A stretch of DNA of 34,349 bases from an uncultured Nitratireductor sp. (GTDB lineage: Bacteria > Pseudomonadota > Alphaproteobacteria > Rhizobiales > Rhizobiaceae), in contig NZ_CAJXGF010000033.1 of NCBI RefSeq assembly GCF_913053745.1, positions 1-34,349 on the forward strand, written 5' to 3'. Of this stretch, positions 1 through 8,739 are shown in pieces (positions within the stretch are counted from its first letter, which is position 1; every line of letters starts with the position of its first letter). The notes under the pieces are model-generated. The model was given only the letters and a program-made list of their open reading frames with translations, had not been told where the DNA came from and ran no database searches. A program made the translations under genes and the position numbers.

Positions 1-1
1 C

Positions 2-1621
2 GAAAAGGCCATTGAAATGACGCCGATCCTCGGCGAACTGGGGTGGGAAGAGAAACACTCGTTCAATGGCCTGCTGTCAGTGACGCCAGATGGCGGTTCA
101 CTCATGGGCGAATCCCCGGAAGTCCGCAATCTGTGGTTCTGCGAGGCGGTCTGGGTGAAGGACGGCCCGGGGGCGGGCAAGGTACTGGCAGACTGGATGA
201 CCCACGGCTCCCCTGAAATGGACCCCCACAGTATTGATATCGCACGTCATTATCCGCTGCAGAAAACACCGGACTACGTGTATAACCGCTGCTACGAAAC
301 AGCCAAAAAAATCTACACCCCGGCCGTTCACCCCCGTGAGCCCTACCTTACCGGTCGCAAGATGAGAACCAGCCCTTTCTACCTGCGGGAAGTCGGTCTG
401 GGTGCTTACTTCATGGAGGCCGCGGGCTGGGAGCGCGCCCACGGTTATGCGGTCAACGAGTCCACCCTGCTGGCGAAATATCGCGACCGGATCCCGGTGC
501 GGGAACACGAATGGGATGCCCGGCACTTCTGGGAGGTTTCCAACGCCGAGCAGCTTGAGATGAGCGAATCCGTGGGTATGATCAACCTCTCCCATTTCGC
601 CATCTTTGACATCTCCGGCGCCGACGCAGAAGCCCTGCTGGAATATCTGTCCGTTGCCAAAGTCGGCGGTACCACGCCCCACGGCAAAGGTGTCTACACC
701 CATTTCCTCGACGAGCGCGGGGGCGTACGTTCCGACCTGACCATCATTCGTCGGGGCGCCCAGGACTATCGGGTCGTCTGCGGCGGTGACACCGGCCACC
801 GCGACTACTGCTGGATCACCCGTATGGCCCGAGAGAAGGGGCTGGACAACATCCAGGTGCATGACCGCACGGACGAACTGGCGACCCTCGGCCTCTGGGG
901 TCCCAAGGCCCGGGAGACACTGGCCCAGTTCGTTACCGACCCGGACCAGTTGTCCGCGGACAATTTCCCGTTTGCCACCGCCCGGGAACTGAACATTCAA
1001 GGGGTCCCGATCTGGGCCTTCCGGATTTCCTACGTTGGCGAGCAGGGCTGGGAGCTCTATTTCCCCTTCAGCTATGGCCTGAGAATCTGGGACCTTCTCT
1101 ACGATGCGGGCGTTACGCCGGTGGGCATAGAAACCTACGCCAATACCCGTCGCCTGGAGAAAAGCCTGCGACTGCAGAACGTGGATCTGGAAACGGAATA
1201 CAATCTCTACGAAGCGGGCCTGCAGAGACCCAAGGTCAAGGAAGCTGATTTCCACGGCAAGGCCGCGTATCTGGAACAGCGGGAGTGGCCCCGGCAAGCC
1301 GCTTACCTGTGCACCATGACCATGACCGAGCACCGGGATGCCAACGGCATTCTGCGCTACCCGGTAGGCCAATGGCCGATTCTGGACCCGCAAACCGGTG
1401 AAGTCCTGGTAGATAGTCTCGGCCGCCGTTCCTACAACACCAGTGTGGCGTGGGGGCCCTCGGTGGGGAAAATCATCCTGCTCGGTTACATCCCCGCCGA
1501 GTACGCCCAGGAAGGCCGTGAACTGACCCTGGAATACTTTCAGGAGCACTACCCTGTCCGAATCGAAGCGGTGGGTTACCGGGCACTGTTTGATCCGGAC
1601 AACGAGCGGGTCAAATCCTGA
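2..1621 (+). CDS. Dimethylglycine/sarcosine dehydrogenase-like FAD-GcvT protein, C-terminal part (5' end outside window)
   Basis: The frame is open to the left edge, so the ATG at 17 is probably internal and the true start lies upstream. Visible are the tail of a DAO-type FAD oxidoreductase domain (first ~90 residues, with NGLLSVTPDGG and LWFCEAVWV), a linker of the FAO_M type (YLTGRKMRTSPFY, GLGAYFMEAAGWER), then a full GcvT aminomethyltransferase fold (about residues 155-410; GLWGPKARETL, YVGEQGWELYFP) and a GcvT C-terminal barrel (about 425-525). Proteins of this family oxidatively demethylate N-methylglycines and pass the one-carbon unit to tetrahydrofolate. The exact substrate cannot be read from the sequence. 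Serine codons are unlike the neighbours (TCC 14, TCG 2 of 24, counted by eye), suggesting foreign origin or a contig join. It converges on sdaA with a 26-bp gap. Confidence 0.85.
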   Translation, partial: EKAIEMTPILGELGWEEKHSFNGLLSVTPDGGSLMGESPEVRNLWFCEAVWVKDGPGAGKVLADWMTHGSPEMDPHSIDIARHYPLQKTPDYVYNRCYETAKKIYTPAVHPREPYLTGRKMRTSPFYLREVGLGAYFMEAAGWERAHGYAVNESTLLAKYRDRIPVREHEWDARHFWEVSNAEQLEMSESVGMINLSHFAIFDISGADAEALLEYLSVAKVGGTTPHGKGVYTHFLDERGGVRSDLTIIRRGAQDYRVVCGGDTGHRDYCWITRMAREKGLDNIQVHDRTDELATLGLWGPKARETLAQFVTDPDQLSADNFPFATARELNIQGVPIWAFRISYVGEQGWELYFPFSYGLRIWDLLYDAGVTPVGIETYANTRRLEKSLRLQNVDLETEYNLYEAGLQRPKVKEADFHGKAAYLEQREWPRQAAYLCTMTMTEHRDANGILRYPVGQWPILDPQTGEVLVDSLGRRSYNTSVAWGPSVGKIILLGYIPAEYAQEGRELTLEYFQEHYPVRIEAVGYRALFDPDNERVKS

Positions 1622-1647
1622 CCGTGTTCAGATCGGAGGCGCGGCGG

Positions 1648-3048
1648 TCAGCATTCAATGATGTTAACCGCCAGCCCTCCCCTGGCAGTTTCCTTGTATT
1701 TATCCAGCATATCGCGACCGGTTTCCCGCATGGTGTGCAGCACCTTGTCCAGGGAAACGTAATGTTTGCCGTCACCCCTCAGGGCCATGATGGCAGCATC
1801 AATCGCTTTCACCGAGGCCATGGCATTGCGCTCGATGCAGGGAATCTGCACCAGCCCACCAATGGGGTCGCAGGTCATGCCCAGATGATGCTCGAGCGCA
1901 ATCTCGGCAGCATTCTCCACCTGCTCGGGCGTGCCGCCCATGACAGCGGCAAGGCCTGCGGCAGCCATGGCCGAGGCGGAACCCACCTCGCCTTGACATC
2001 CGACTTCGGCGCCGGAGATCGAGGCATTGTGTTTGACGATCCCGCCGATGGCCGCCGCCGTCAAAAGGAAATCGCGAACGCCCTTGGCATCCGCATCCAC
2101 ATGGAACTTCCGCCAGTAGCGCATGACTGCCGGCACCACGCCCGCCGCGCCATTGGTCGGCGCGGTGACCACACGCCCGCCACCGGCGTTCTCTTCGTTC
2201 ACCGCCATGGCGAACACAGCAAGCCAATCGTTTGCCGCTAGCGGATTGGGCTTGTTCTGGCGCCAGTCTTCATCGAGCCTTTGGTGCAATTGCCGTGCCC
2301 GGCGGCGCACATTGAGCCCACCGGGCATAACGCCCTCCTGAGAAAGCCCGCGTTCGACGCATGCTTCCATCGCCTGCCAGATACGATCGAGGCCCGCATC
2401 GAGTTCGGTCCGCTCCATCCGTGTTTCTTCGTTCGCGCGTTTCATTTCGGCAATCGAAAGACCGGTCTCGGCGGCCATGGCCAGCATTTCGCGGGCATTG
2501 GCAAAGGGGAACGGAACATCGTTGCGATCCGGCTTCTTCGTCTCCGCCTTAAGCGCCTGAAGCTCCTCTTCCGAAACGACAAAACCGCCGCCGACCGAAT
2601 AATAGATTCGGCGCAGGAGCAATCGTTCGTCGGCGTCATAGGCATTAAAGGCCATGCCGTTGGCATGGCCCGGCAAAGCCTGCTTCTTGTCGAGAACGAG
2701 ATCGGCTGCAGGGTCGAACCGATAGGGCGGATGCCCCTGCGGCCGCACCGTCTTTTCTGCTTCGATCGTGGCGAGTTGCTCATCCATGCGATCGGGATCG
2801 ACGGTGAGCGGGTTATAACCGGCGAGGCCGAGGATCACAGCCCGATCCGTCCCGTGCCCGATACCGGTGAAGGCGAGCGAACCGTGCAGGCTAACCGAAA
2901 GCCTGTGCACCGCACTGCCGGACGGGCGCGGCCAGTCGTCGCCAGCAATCTCCGCCAAAAAGCGCTCCGCCGCCGTCATCGGCCCCATTGTGTGAGAACT
3001 AGACGGTCCGATGCCGATCTTGAAGAGGTCGAAAACGGAAAGAAACAT
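1648..3048 (-). CDS. sdaA: L-serine ammonia-lyase (L-serine dehydratase), single-chain, 4Fe-4S
   Basis: 466 residues, the usual length of the single-chain bacterial enzyme that deaminates L-serine to pyruvate and ammonia in the cytoplasm. The N-terminal beta domain opens with the [10 protein letters not shown] motif (residues 14-23). The alpha domain carries the three cluster-binding cysteines: C351 (VGCQGEVG), C393 (MTCDPIGG) and C404 (IPCIERN), with the same spacing as in E. coli SdaA. The last residue is a cysteine (AVNIIEC, C466), the position that in the Legionella enzyme inserts into the active site and ligates the fourth iron. The ATG at 3048 is preceded by CCCGGAGCATTCGCCC, a usable Shine-Dalgarno site. 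Upstream lies a strong hairpin (3109-3143). It faces the dehydrogenase-like gene tail to tail; together they could connect N-methylglycine breakdown to pyruvate, though the neighbour's origin is uncertain. Confidence 0.96.
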   Translation of the reverse strand: MFLSVFDLFKIGIGPSSSHTMGPMTAAERFLAEIAGDDWPRPSGSAVHRLSVSLHGSLAFTGIGHGTDRAVILGLAGYNPLTVDPDRMDEQLATIEAEKTVRPQGHPPYRFDPAADLVLDKKQALPGHANGMAFNAYDADERLLLRRIYYSVGGGFVVSEEELQALKAETKKPDRNDVPFPFANAREMLAMAAETGLSIAEMKRANEETRMERTELDAGLDRIWQAMEACVERGLSQEGVMPGGLNVRRRARQLHQRLDEDWRQNKPNPLAANDWLAVFAMAVNEENAGGGRVVTAPTNGAAGVVPAVMRYWRKFHVDADAKGVRDFLLTAAAIGGIVKHNASISGAEVGCQGEVGSASAMAAAGLAAVMGGTPEQVENAAEIALEHHLGMTCDPIGGLVQIPCIERNAMASVKAIDAAIMALRGDGKHYVSLDKVLHTMRETGRDMLDKYKETARGGLAVNIIEC

Positions 3049-3108
3049 GGGCGAATGCTCCGGGATTTAACCGCAACGAGGATTCCAGCGGTCCACGGCC
3101 GTGGGCGG

Positions 3109-3143
3109 CTGTCGCGCGGCACGCTCTGACGTGTTCGCGACAG
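3109..3143 (-). promoter_or_regulatory. Leader hairpin upstream of sdaA
   Basis: CTGTCGCG (3109-3116) pairs perfectly with CGCGACAG (3136-3143), and inside it CACG (3120-3123) pairs with CGTG (3130-3133) around a 6-nt loop. The structure lies 61-95 nt before the sdaA start. A weak promoter-like pair on the minus strand (TTGCTT, 16 bp, TACATC at about 3147-3174) would place it at the very 5' end of the transcript. A second, 12-bp palindrome CCACGGCCGTGG sits at 3093-3104. I cannot match this to a known riboswitch. It may be an RNA structure or a protein-binding dyad. Confidence 0.35.
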
Positions 3144-3177
3144 GCCAAGATGTAGGTCATTTCCCCAAACAAGCAAA

Positions 3178-3201
3178 GGGCGCAGCGATTGCGCTGCGCC
3201 C
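3178..3201 (-). terminator. Intrinsic terminator after the 43-residue membrane protein gene
   Basis: GGGCGCAGCG (3178-3187) and CGCTGCGCCC (3192-3201) form a perfect 10-bp G+C-rich stem with a 4-nt loop. On the minus strand the stem is followed by TTTGCTTGTTT, a moderate U-tract. It lies 43 bp after the stop of the small gene at 3244-3375 and shortly before the putative sdaA promoter, so it would insulate sdaA. Confidence 0.7.
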
Positions 3202-3243
3202 TTCAACTTTCAAGAACCGATATTTTGCGGTTTTGCTGGTTGT

Positions 3244-3375
3244 TCAGCCTGCCGTGGCCACGACCGCTGCCGTTTCGGCGCCAACCAAGAGCCATGCCAG
3301 AAAGATGATTCCCGCAAGCCCGATCACTGCTTTGACGGTGACGCCCCAGCAGGATCTCTCAACGCTATCGTCCAT
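3244..3375 (-). CDS. 43-residue single-span membrane protein, unknown function
   Basis: A short reading frame in an otherwise empty interval. It starts MDDSVERSCWGVTVKAVIG, continues as one hydrophobic helix (about residues 12-33, with GIIFLAWLLVGA) and ends VVATAG. The charge pattern (acidic first residues, one Lys before the span) and length fit a tiny inner-membrane protein. The stop is followed within 50 bp by a strong hairpin terminator, which argues that something here is transcribed. Against it, the ribosome-binding site is poor: CGGAG lies more than 15 nt upstream, with only ACGGGAT close by. I do not recognise a family, and no neighbour suggests a role. Confidence 0.5.
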   Translation of the reverse strand: MDDSVERSCWGVTVKAVIGLAGIIFLAWLLVGAETAAVVATAG

Positions 3376-3639
3376 GCATATCCCGTTTTGTTATTCGATC
3401 TCCGGGCGGGATGATCCCGACCGCCGATCTGTGACGGCGGGAGATACTCCTATGGACGCGCTTCCGCAAGACCAAAAACGGCAAAATGACGGCCCGATAA
3501 CAGTTCCGATTCCCTTAAAAACGGGGCTTTCACTGCGTAATCAGTCACTTGCGCATATAAAGGAATTTTCAACAGATGTGGCTAAATACGGACATTTTTG
3601 CTGCATTGCACCATCAGACATGGAAAAGGATACTGCGAT
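3376..3639. other. Intergenic stretch between the small membrane protein gene and the YdcF-like gene
   Basis: Together with 3049-3243 this forms the only gap near 600 bp in the window. It is A+T-richer than the coding regions and holds the short dyad CGGGATGATCCCG. A plus-strand frame at 3452-3700 has a plausible GGGAG site but overlaps the 3' end of the YdcF-like gene and has atypical codons, so I do not call it. Otherwise I see nothing here. Confidence 0.5.
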
Positions 3640-4449
3640 TCAGTTATCGCTTGCGTCGGGAGCCGGGAAAAACACCTCGGTTCTGCCGGCGATGCGATAG
3701 GCTGCGAGGCCGATCCACTCACGTATTCCGACCGTCACGTTGCGCAGGGAATCGAGCGCATTGTCTTCCGCGAACCCGAATTTCTCGTTGCCCACCGTCT
3801 TATAGTCCACCGGCCAGGGTGTAACCGCGAAACCTGCCCTGCGAAAGACACCCACGGCGCGGGGCATGTGGAAAGCGGAAGTGACGAGCAGCCATGTTTC
3901 ACCCGCCTTAGGCTCAATGAGCCGCCTGGAGAAAACGGCGTTCTCGTGCGTGTCGCGCGCACGGTTTTCGAGGATGAGGCGCTCCGGCTCGATGCCAAGC
4001 GCCTTCATGAGCCGTGGCGCTGTTTCTGCATCGCCCTCACCGGTGAGGAAAACGGCGCCCTGCCCGCCGGAGATCAGTATTCTGGCCTGCGGGAACCGGC
4101 GCGCCAGAATGGCTGCTTCCACGAAACGATCGCCGCTGGAATTGAGCTCGTGACCGCCGCGCGCCAGATTGATGGAGCCTTCCAGTCCCCCGCCCAGCAC
4201 AACAATGCCTTCAACCGCCTCGGGCAAGGAGTTGGGCTTTGAGAAACGATCTTCGAGCGGCCCGAGAATAAGTGCGCCAAGTGTCGTCCACGCGGACACA
4301 AAAAGCACAAGAAAGGAAAGAGCGCCCGCCGTCATGAACAGGCGGCGACGGCCGAAGAAGGCCAAAAGAAGCGAAACCGCGATCAAGATTGCGGCAAGGC
4401 TGAGCGGCTGTAGAAACAACCAGCCAACTGCGGAAACGATATGGAACAT
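3640..4449 (-). CDS. YdcF/ElyC/SanA-family membrane-anchored protein (DUF218)
   Basis: 269 residues. Two hydrophobic helices at the N-terminus (about 5-30 and 38-60) are followed by a DUF218 domain with IVVLGGG (about 83-89), ILISGGQG, the conserved ENRARDTHENA and TSAFHMPRA. ElyC and SanA of E. coli belong to this family and affect envelope integrity; the biochemical activity is not settled, so no reaction is assigned. The two-helix N-terminus is like ElyC. It starts 41 bp after the gatA stop on the same strand and may be read through from gatCA. Confidence 0.88.
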   Translation of the reverse strand: MFHIVSAVGWLFLQPLSLAAILIAVSLLLAFFGRRRLFMTAGALSFLVLFVSAWTTLGALILGPLEDRFSKPNSLPEAVEGIVVLGGGLEGSINLARGGHELNSSGDRFVEAAILARRFPQARILISGGQGAVFLTGEGDAETAPRLMKALGIEPERLILENRARDTHENAVFSRRLIEPKAGETWLLVTSAFHMPRAVGVFRRAGFAVTPWPVDYKTVGNEKFGFAEDNALDSLRNVTVGIREWIGLAAYRIAGRTEVFFPAPDASDN

Positions 4450-4490
4450 GCCGCAGCCCTTCGTTCACGAAACGAGCCGCTCCATGGGCG

Positions 4491-5972
4491 TTACCACCAT
4501 TGCGCCGGCGCAAAGCGCCCCGCAGACTGTTCGATCACATGCGCGGTTCGGAAAAGCGTTTCTTCGTCGAACGGCTTGCCGATGAGTTGCAGTCCGAGCG
4601 GCAGCCCCTTCGCGTCGAGACCGGCCGGTACGGCAATGCCCGGTAGGCCGGCCATGTTCACCGTCACGGTAAAAATGTCGTTCAGGTACATCTTGACCGG
4701 ATCCGACGCCATGTCCTGATCGGCGACGCCGAAGGCGGCCGACGGGGTCGCCGGCGTCAGGATCGTATCCACGCCCTGATCGAAGACCTGCTCGAAATCG
4801 CGCTTGATGAGCGTGCGCACCTTCTGTGCCTTCAGATAATAAGCGTCGTAATAGCCGGCCGAGAGCACATAAGTGCCGATCATGATGCGGCGCTTGACCT
4901 CGCGGCCGAAACCGGCGGCGCGGGTTTGCTCATACATATCGGCAATGTCCTTGCCAGGTACGCGCAAGCCATAGCGCACCCCGTCATAGCGCGCGAGGTT
5001 CGACGACGCCTCGGCGGGGGCGACGATGTAGTATGCCGGCAGCGCGTATTTGGTATGCGGCAGCGAGATGTCGACGATCTCCGCGCCCGCTTCGCGCATC
5101 CATTCGATGCCCTTTGCCCATAGCGCCTCGATTTCTTCCGGCATGCCTTCCATGCGGTATTCACGCGGTATGCCGATCTTCATTCCTTTGACGGACTGAC
5201 CGATGGTCGCTTCGTAATCCGGCACTGGCAAATCGACGGACGTCGTGTCCTTGCTGTCGACCGAGGCCATGGATTTCAGAAGGATCGCGGCATCGCGCAC
5301 GTCGCGGGCAATGGGTCCTGCCTGATCAAGCGAGGAGGCGAAGGCCACCGTGCCCCAGCGCGAGCAACGGCCATAAGTCGGCTTGATGCCGACTGTGCCT
5401 GTGAAGGCGGCAGGTTGACGGATCGAGCCGCCGGTGTCGGTGGCTGTGGCCCCGGCGCACAGGAGTGCGGCGACTGCGGCGGCCGATCCGCCCGAGGAGC
5501 CGCCCGGCACCAGATCGGCGTTGGAGCCTTCGGCGCGCCACGGATTGATGACCGGTCCGTAATAGGAGGTCTCGTTGGACGAACCCATTGCGAACTCGTC
5601 CATGTTGAGCTTACCGAGCATCACCGCGCCGTCGGTCCAGAGATTGGCCGTGACGGTAGACTCGTATTTCGGCTCGAAGCCGTCGAGAATATGGCTCGCA
5701 GCCTGGGTGTGAACGTCTTCGGTTGCGAACAGGTCCTTGATGCCCAGCGGTATGCCTTCGAGCGGCCCCGCCTCACCCTTGGCGATCCTCTCGTCGCTCG
5801 CCCTGGCCATGGCGCGGGCCTTGTCATGCGTGACGGCGACATAGGCGTTGAGCTTGTCGTTGGCCGTGTCGATGGCCGAAAGATAGGCCTCCGTCAGTTC
5901 GCTGGCGGTAAAAGCCTTGGCGGTCAACTTCTCGCGCGCTTCTGCAATGGTGAGTTTGGTGAGCTCTGTCAT
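4491..5972 (-). CDS. gatA: Asp-tRNA(Asn)/Glu-tRNA(Gln) amidotransferase subunit A
   Basis: 493 residues, the family's normal length. The subunit releases ammonia from glutamine for transamidation of misacylated Glu-tRNA(Gln) or Asp-tRNA(Asn) in the cytoplasm. The amidase-signature triad is intact: K79 (GIPLGIKD), cis-Ser S159 in GGSSGGS (157-163) and the nucleophile S183 in [10 protein letters not shown]; the 24-residue spacing between the serines matches known GatA. It follows gatC on the minus strand after 63 bp. The start at 5972 has only a weak Shine-Dalgarno (GGACT), which fits translation as part of a polycistron. gatB is not in the window. Confidence 0.98.
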   Translation of the reverse strand: MTELTKLTIAEAREKLTAKAFTASELTEAYLSAIDTANDKLNAYVAVTHDKARAMARASDERIAKGEAGPLEGIPLGIKDLFATEDVHTQAASHILDGFEPKYESTVTANLWTDGAVMLGKLNMDEFAMGSSNETSYYGPVINPWRAEGSNADLVPGGSSGGSAAAVAALLCAGATATDTGGSIRQPAAFTGTVGIKPTYGRCSRWGTVAFASSLDQAGPIARDVRDAAILLKSMASVDSKDTTSVDLPVPDYEATIGQSVKGMKIGIPREYRMEGMPEEIEALWAKGIEWMREAGAEIVDISLPHTKYALPAYYIVAPAEASSNLARYDGVRYGLRVPGKDIADMYEQTRAAGFGREVKRRIMIGTYVLSAGYYDAYYLKAQKVRTLIKRDFEQVFDQGVDTILTPATPSAAFGVADQDMASDPVKMYLNDIFTVTVNMAGLPGIAVPAGLDAKGLPLGLQLIGKPFDEETLFRTAHVIEQSAGRFAPAQWW

Positions 5973-6035
5973 GGAAAGTCCGTGAAAATCCGTCGGCCTC
6001 TCGGGGCAAATGGGTTTGAAAGCGGATGAAGGCTT

Positions 6036-6323
6036 CTATTCGACCACCTTCGGAACGACGAAGAAATTGTCTTCCGAAGCCGGCGCATTGGCAACGATGT
6101 CGTCGGCCTTGTCGCCGTCGGTAACCGCGTCCTCCCGCTTTTTCATCGCCATCGGGATAACGGACGTCATAGGCTCGATGCCCTCGACATCCACTTCGTT
6201 CAATTGCTCGACGAAACCGAGAATGGCGTTCAGTTCGCCGGTCATGCGCTCGGCATCCGCATCGTCAACGGCGATGCGGGAAAGGCGCGCAACACGCTTC
6301 ACGGTATCGATGTCCACGGACAT
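6036..6323 (-). CDS. gatC: Asp-tRNA(Asn)/Glu-tRNA(Gln) amidotransferase subunit C
   Basis: 95 residues, typical for GatC, the small subunit that wraps GatA and GatB together. It begins [19 protein letters not shown], shows the family's [18 protein letters not shown] (about residues 31-48) and ends with the acidic tail near [10 protein letters not shown] longer frame upstream exists (to 6407), but the ATG at 6323 is preceded by CTGGAGAAAACC, a good ribosome-binding site, and gives the family's N-terminus. It is the first gene of a gatC-gatA unit. Confidence 0.97.
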   Translation of the reverse strand: MSVDIDTVKRVARLSRIAVDDADAERMTGELNAILGFVEQLNEVDVEGIEPMTSVIPMAMKKREDAVTDGDKADDIVANAPASEDNFFVVPKVVE

Positions 6324-6415
6324 GGTTTTCTCCAGGCGCTTATTGGCTGCGCCACGGCTATAATCGGCGCGCGAGCGGCGTGCAACCGCCAACGCACTGA
6401 CACGCACCGGATTTG

Positions 6416-7123
6416 CTATAACGAAATGGTCTCGCCGACCTTTAGCACAGGCACATTAACGCCCGAACCCTCCATCCCGTCGACGAATTTTTGAGCGGTC
6501 TGGTCGATGATGGGAAAGGTGCCGAAATGGCAGGGCAACACGGTTTCGAACTTGAAGTAGCGCCGGCAAGCGAGTGCCGCGACCGCGCCGCCCATGGTGA
6601 ACCGGTCGCCGACGGGCACGAGACCGATGTCAGGCTGGTGCAGTTCCTGGATCAGCGCCATGTCGCCGAAAATATCCGTATCGCCCATATGATAGAGTGT
6701 CTTGTCGCCGGGAAAGTGAAGCACGAGACCGGCGGGGTTCCCCAGATAGGTGTTCGCGCCACCCTTGCCTGCAGTCGACGAGGAATGCAGCGCGTTGACA
6801 AATGTGGTGGTGAAACCGCCACAATCGACCGTGCCACCGTGATTGCCTGGGTTGATGCAGTTCTCATCGACGCCCTTGCCGACAAGGAATTGACATATCT
6901 CGAAATTGGCGACCAGCATGGCACCGGTTTTCTTCAGAATCTCGGCGCTATCACCGATATGATCGTCGTGGCCGTGGGTGAGCAACACATGTGTCACCTT
7001 CTCCGCCGGTCCTTCCCATCCCTCGCTCCAGGAGGGATTCCCGCTCAGAAACGGATCGATCAGGATATGCGCATCACCTGCATCCACGCGAAACGTTGAA
7101 TGGCCGTACCAGGTCAGGTCCAT
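6416..7123 (-). CDS. UPF0173 metal-dependent hydrolase (metallo-beta-lactamase fold)
   Basis: 235 residues, slightly longer than the usual ~227 of UPF0173 (YtkL-like) proteins. The zinc-binding signature THGHDDH is at 49-55; further ligands are expected in [16 protein letters not shown] and PCHFGTFP. The cytoplasmic substrate of this family is not known. It lies upstream of gatC on the same strand with a 92-bp gap and is divergent from ruvX (127-bp intergenic region, which should hold both promoters; I see no convincing boxes there). Confidence 0.92.
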   Translation of the reverse strand: MDLTWYGHSTFRVDAGDAHILIDPFLSGNPSWSEGWEGPAEKVTHVLLTHGHDDHIGDSAEILKKTGAMLVANFEICQFLVGKGVDENCINPGNHGGTVDCGGFTTTFVNALHSSSTAGKGGANTYLGNPAGLVLHFPGDKTLYHMGDTDIFGDMALIQELHQPDIGLVPVGDRFTMGGAVAALACRRYFKFETVLPCHFGTFPIIDQTAQKFVDGMEGSGVNVPVLKVGETISL

Positions 7124-7250
7124 GGAATTGTCCTCCTTGCTTGTGTGACGCCGTCAGCTCCGCGCGTTTGCTGTTCTCGCGTGTCGGCTGCTTTTCGTGT
7201 AATCGCTGCGACGCTAAAATGATCCATAGTCGTAATCGGAGTGTACAGTT

Positions 7251-7736
7251 TTGTCAGTGGTCGACCTGCCGCAACTCCCCGCTTTTCTCGTTGCCGGCCA
7301 GACGCTGGCCGGGATCGATCTGGGGACCAAGACGATCGGCCTTTCGGTTTCCGACCGGGGCCTGTCGCTGGCGACACCCCGACCCGTCATACACCGCAGA
7401 AAATTCACGCAGGACGCCGAGGCATTGATCGCAGCCTGCGCTAGAGACAATGTCGGCGGCATTGTCATCGGGCTGCCGGTCAATATGGATGGCAGCGAAG
7501 GTCCCCGCGCGCAGTCGACACGCGCCTTCATTCGTAATCTGGAGCGGCTCACCCGGTTGCCCGTTGCCTTCTGGGACGAACGCATGTCGACGGTCGCCGC
7601 CGAGCGGGCACTGCTGGAAATGGATGTATCGCGAAGGAAACGGGCGGAGCGCATCGATTCGGCCGCCGCCGCCTTCATTCTTCAGGGAGCGCTGGACAGA
7701 TTGCGCGCTTCGGCAACGGCCTCGCCGGAGCGATAG
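7251..7736 (+). CDS. ruvX: Putative pre-16S rRNA nuclease / Holliday junction resolvase-like YqgF
   Basis: 161 residues with an RNase H-like fold: [15 protein letters not shown] (21-35, first catalytic Asp D23), [14 protein letters not shown], the [12 protein letters not shown] segment with a catalytic acid, and a C-terminal DSAAAAFIL. YqgF is essential in E. coli and linked to 16S rRNA 5'-end maturation. The likely start is TTG at 7251, since GGAG at 7236-7239 lies 11 bp before it; an in-frame GTG at 7257 is too far from that site. The 3' end overlaps the convergent gene at 7682-8014 by 55 bp. Confidence 0.95.
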   Translation: MSVVDLPQLPAFLVAGQTLAGIDLGTKTIGLSVSDRGLSLATPRPVIHRRKFTQDAEALIAACARDNVGGIVIGLPVNMDGSEGPRAQSTRAFIRNLERLTRLPVAFWDERMSTVAAERALLEMDVSRRKRAERIDSAAAAFILQGALDRLRASATASPER

Positions 7737-8014
7737 GCGGCGCGTTTCTCCTTGAACCAGGCCCAAAGGGCACGGCGTCGCCGAAAGGCGATTATTCCCA
7801 GAAGAATGAAACTATCGAGCACGCAGGCCCGTGCGACCATGCCGGGAATGATGGTTGGATCGATCCCGAGAATGTTGCCGTAAATCCGGAACAGCAGATC
7901 GTTCATATCTCGGCTCAGAAAGGCAAAGCCGAAATTGATGTCGTTGTAGGATAGGCCGTACCAACCCCAGAACAGCCCCAGGGGTAACGCCCAGAAGATC
8001 AGCAAGTAACGCAT
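7682..8014 (-). CDS. Small conserved membrane protein (DUF6105-like)
   Basis: 110 residues with two hydrophobic spans, about 3-22 ([18 protein letters not shown]) and 59-78 (near [15 protein letters not shown]), then a basic stretch [15 protein letters not shown]. It resembles small rhizobial proteins I recall as DUF6105; the function is unknown. The start overlaps the stop of the upstream gene as TAATG (1 nt shared), so translation is probably coupled. Its last 55 bp run antisense to the end of ruvX. Confidence 0.75.
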   Translation of the reverse strand: MRYLLIFWALPLGLFWGWYGLSYNDINFGFAFLSRDMNDLLFRIYGNILGIDPTIIPGMVARACVLDSFILLGIIAFRRRRALWAWFKEKRAAYRSGEAVAEARNLSSAP

Positions 8015-8580
8015 TATGGGCTCCTGTCGTCATTGGCGGGCGGCGCAATTTGTAAACGATGCGGACGTGCAAGGCGCGCCACCAGCGAATCGTGCGCCTG
8101 ATCTGCAACGGTAAGGGTAGCAAGCGAGCCGGACTGTGCATGTGCGTCGTGGGGAGGCTCTGCCGCCATGGCGCCGCGTTCGCCCCGCAGGACCAGATGC
8201 GTTGCCAGCACAGCCAGAAATTTCATTGTGGTCGCCACAGACGGCGCGACGATGGCGCCATTCCCCGCCATGCCCGTGCGAAGCACCTCGACAAGCAGCA
8301 TGGCAACGGCTCCCGAACAGGCGAGCTGTGCCACATTCTCGGTTTCCGTGCGGTTGCCCGCCTCCAGAAGCGAGACAAGCAGCATCCAGGCAAAAAGGAC
8401 CGCCACGAGCGCATTGCCGAGCACGAGGCCGAGATGCCCCAGCAGACGGAGGATTTCCGGGTCGCCAGCGGTCGAACCGGTCGGCACCGCCACGCCGCCA
8501 GAAATTGCAACCGACCATGCTGCGGCGGCGAAGGCAACGGTCCAGTAGACGGACAAAAGGCTGATGAAGTTGCGGTTCAT
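8014..8580 (-). CDS. Multi-span membrane protein, unknown function
   Basis: 188 residues. Three to four hydrophobic spans are visible: FISLLSVYWTVAFAAAAWSV near the N-terminus, LGLVLGNALVAVLFAWMLLV, VAQLACSGAVAMLLVEVL and probably ATTMKFLAVLATHLVL. A hydrophilic C-terminal tail of about 60 residues is probably cytoplasmic. The frame extends to 8643, but the ATG at 8580 places the first hydrophobic segment at the N-terminus. I recognise no family. It is coupled to the small membrane protein downstream, so the pair may act together. Confidence 0.6.
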   Translation of the reverse strand: MNRNFISLLSVYWTVAFAAAAWSVAISGGVAVPTGSTAGDPEILRLLGHLGLVLGNALVAVLFAWMLLVSLLEAGNRTETENVAQLACSGAVAMLLVEVLRTGMAGNGAIVAPSVATTMKFLAVLATHLVLRGERGAMAAEPPHDAHAQSGSLATLTVADQAHDSLVARLARPHRLQIAPPANDDRSP

Positions 8581-8739
8581 GACACTCGATCTCGGATACG
8601 AGTCACACTGGCCTTCTCGAATTGAAGCCGCAACGCTTACCAACCGTTAAGGTTAATCTTCACAGCCCTGCCGGGGACAAAGCTTTACAGGCAACCGATC
8701 CGCCACTAGCAAGAAACGCCCTTGCCCGCCGGATTTTCC

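Noticed and set aside
98-1549. Long open frame (483 codons) antisense to the dehydrogenase-like gene
   Set aside because: It mirrors a well-supported GcvT-family gene, has no recognisable motif, and such antisense frames are common in high-G+C DNA.
1618-1651. Inverted repeat CTGACCG / CGGTCAG containing both convergent stop codons
   Set aside because: The stem is only 7 bp with a 20-nt loop and lacks a U-tract, so it is not called a terminator.
3049-3178. Glycine riboswitch upstream of sdaA
   Set aside because: Structure is present, but I could not find the conserved glycine-aptamer core sequences on the minus strand.
3452-3700. Possible 82-residue plus-strand gene with a GGGAG site before ATG 3452
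   Set aside because: It overlaps the YdcF-like 3' end by 61 bp, uses codons rare in the rest of the window, and has no recognisable fold. Conservation in relatives would be needed to revive it.
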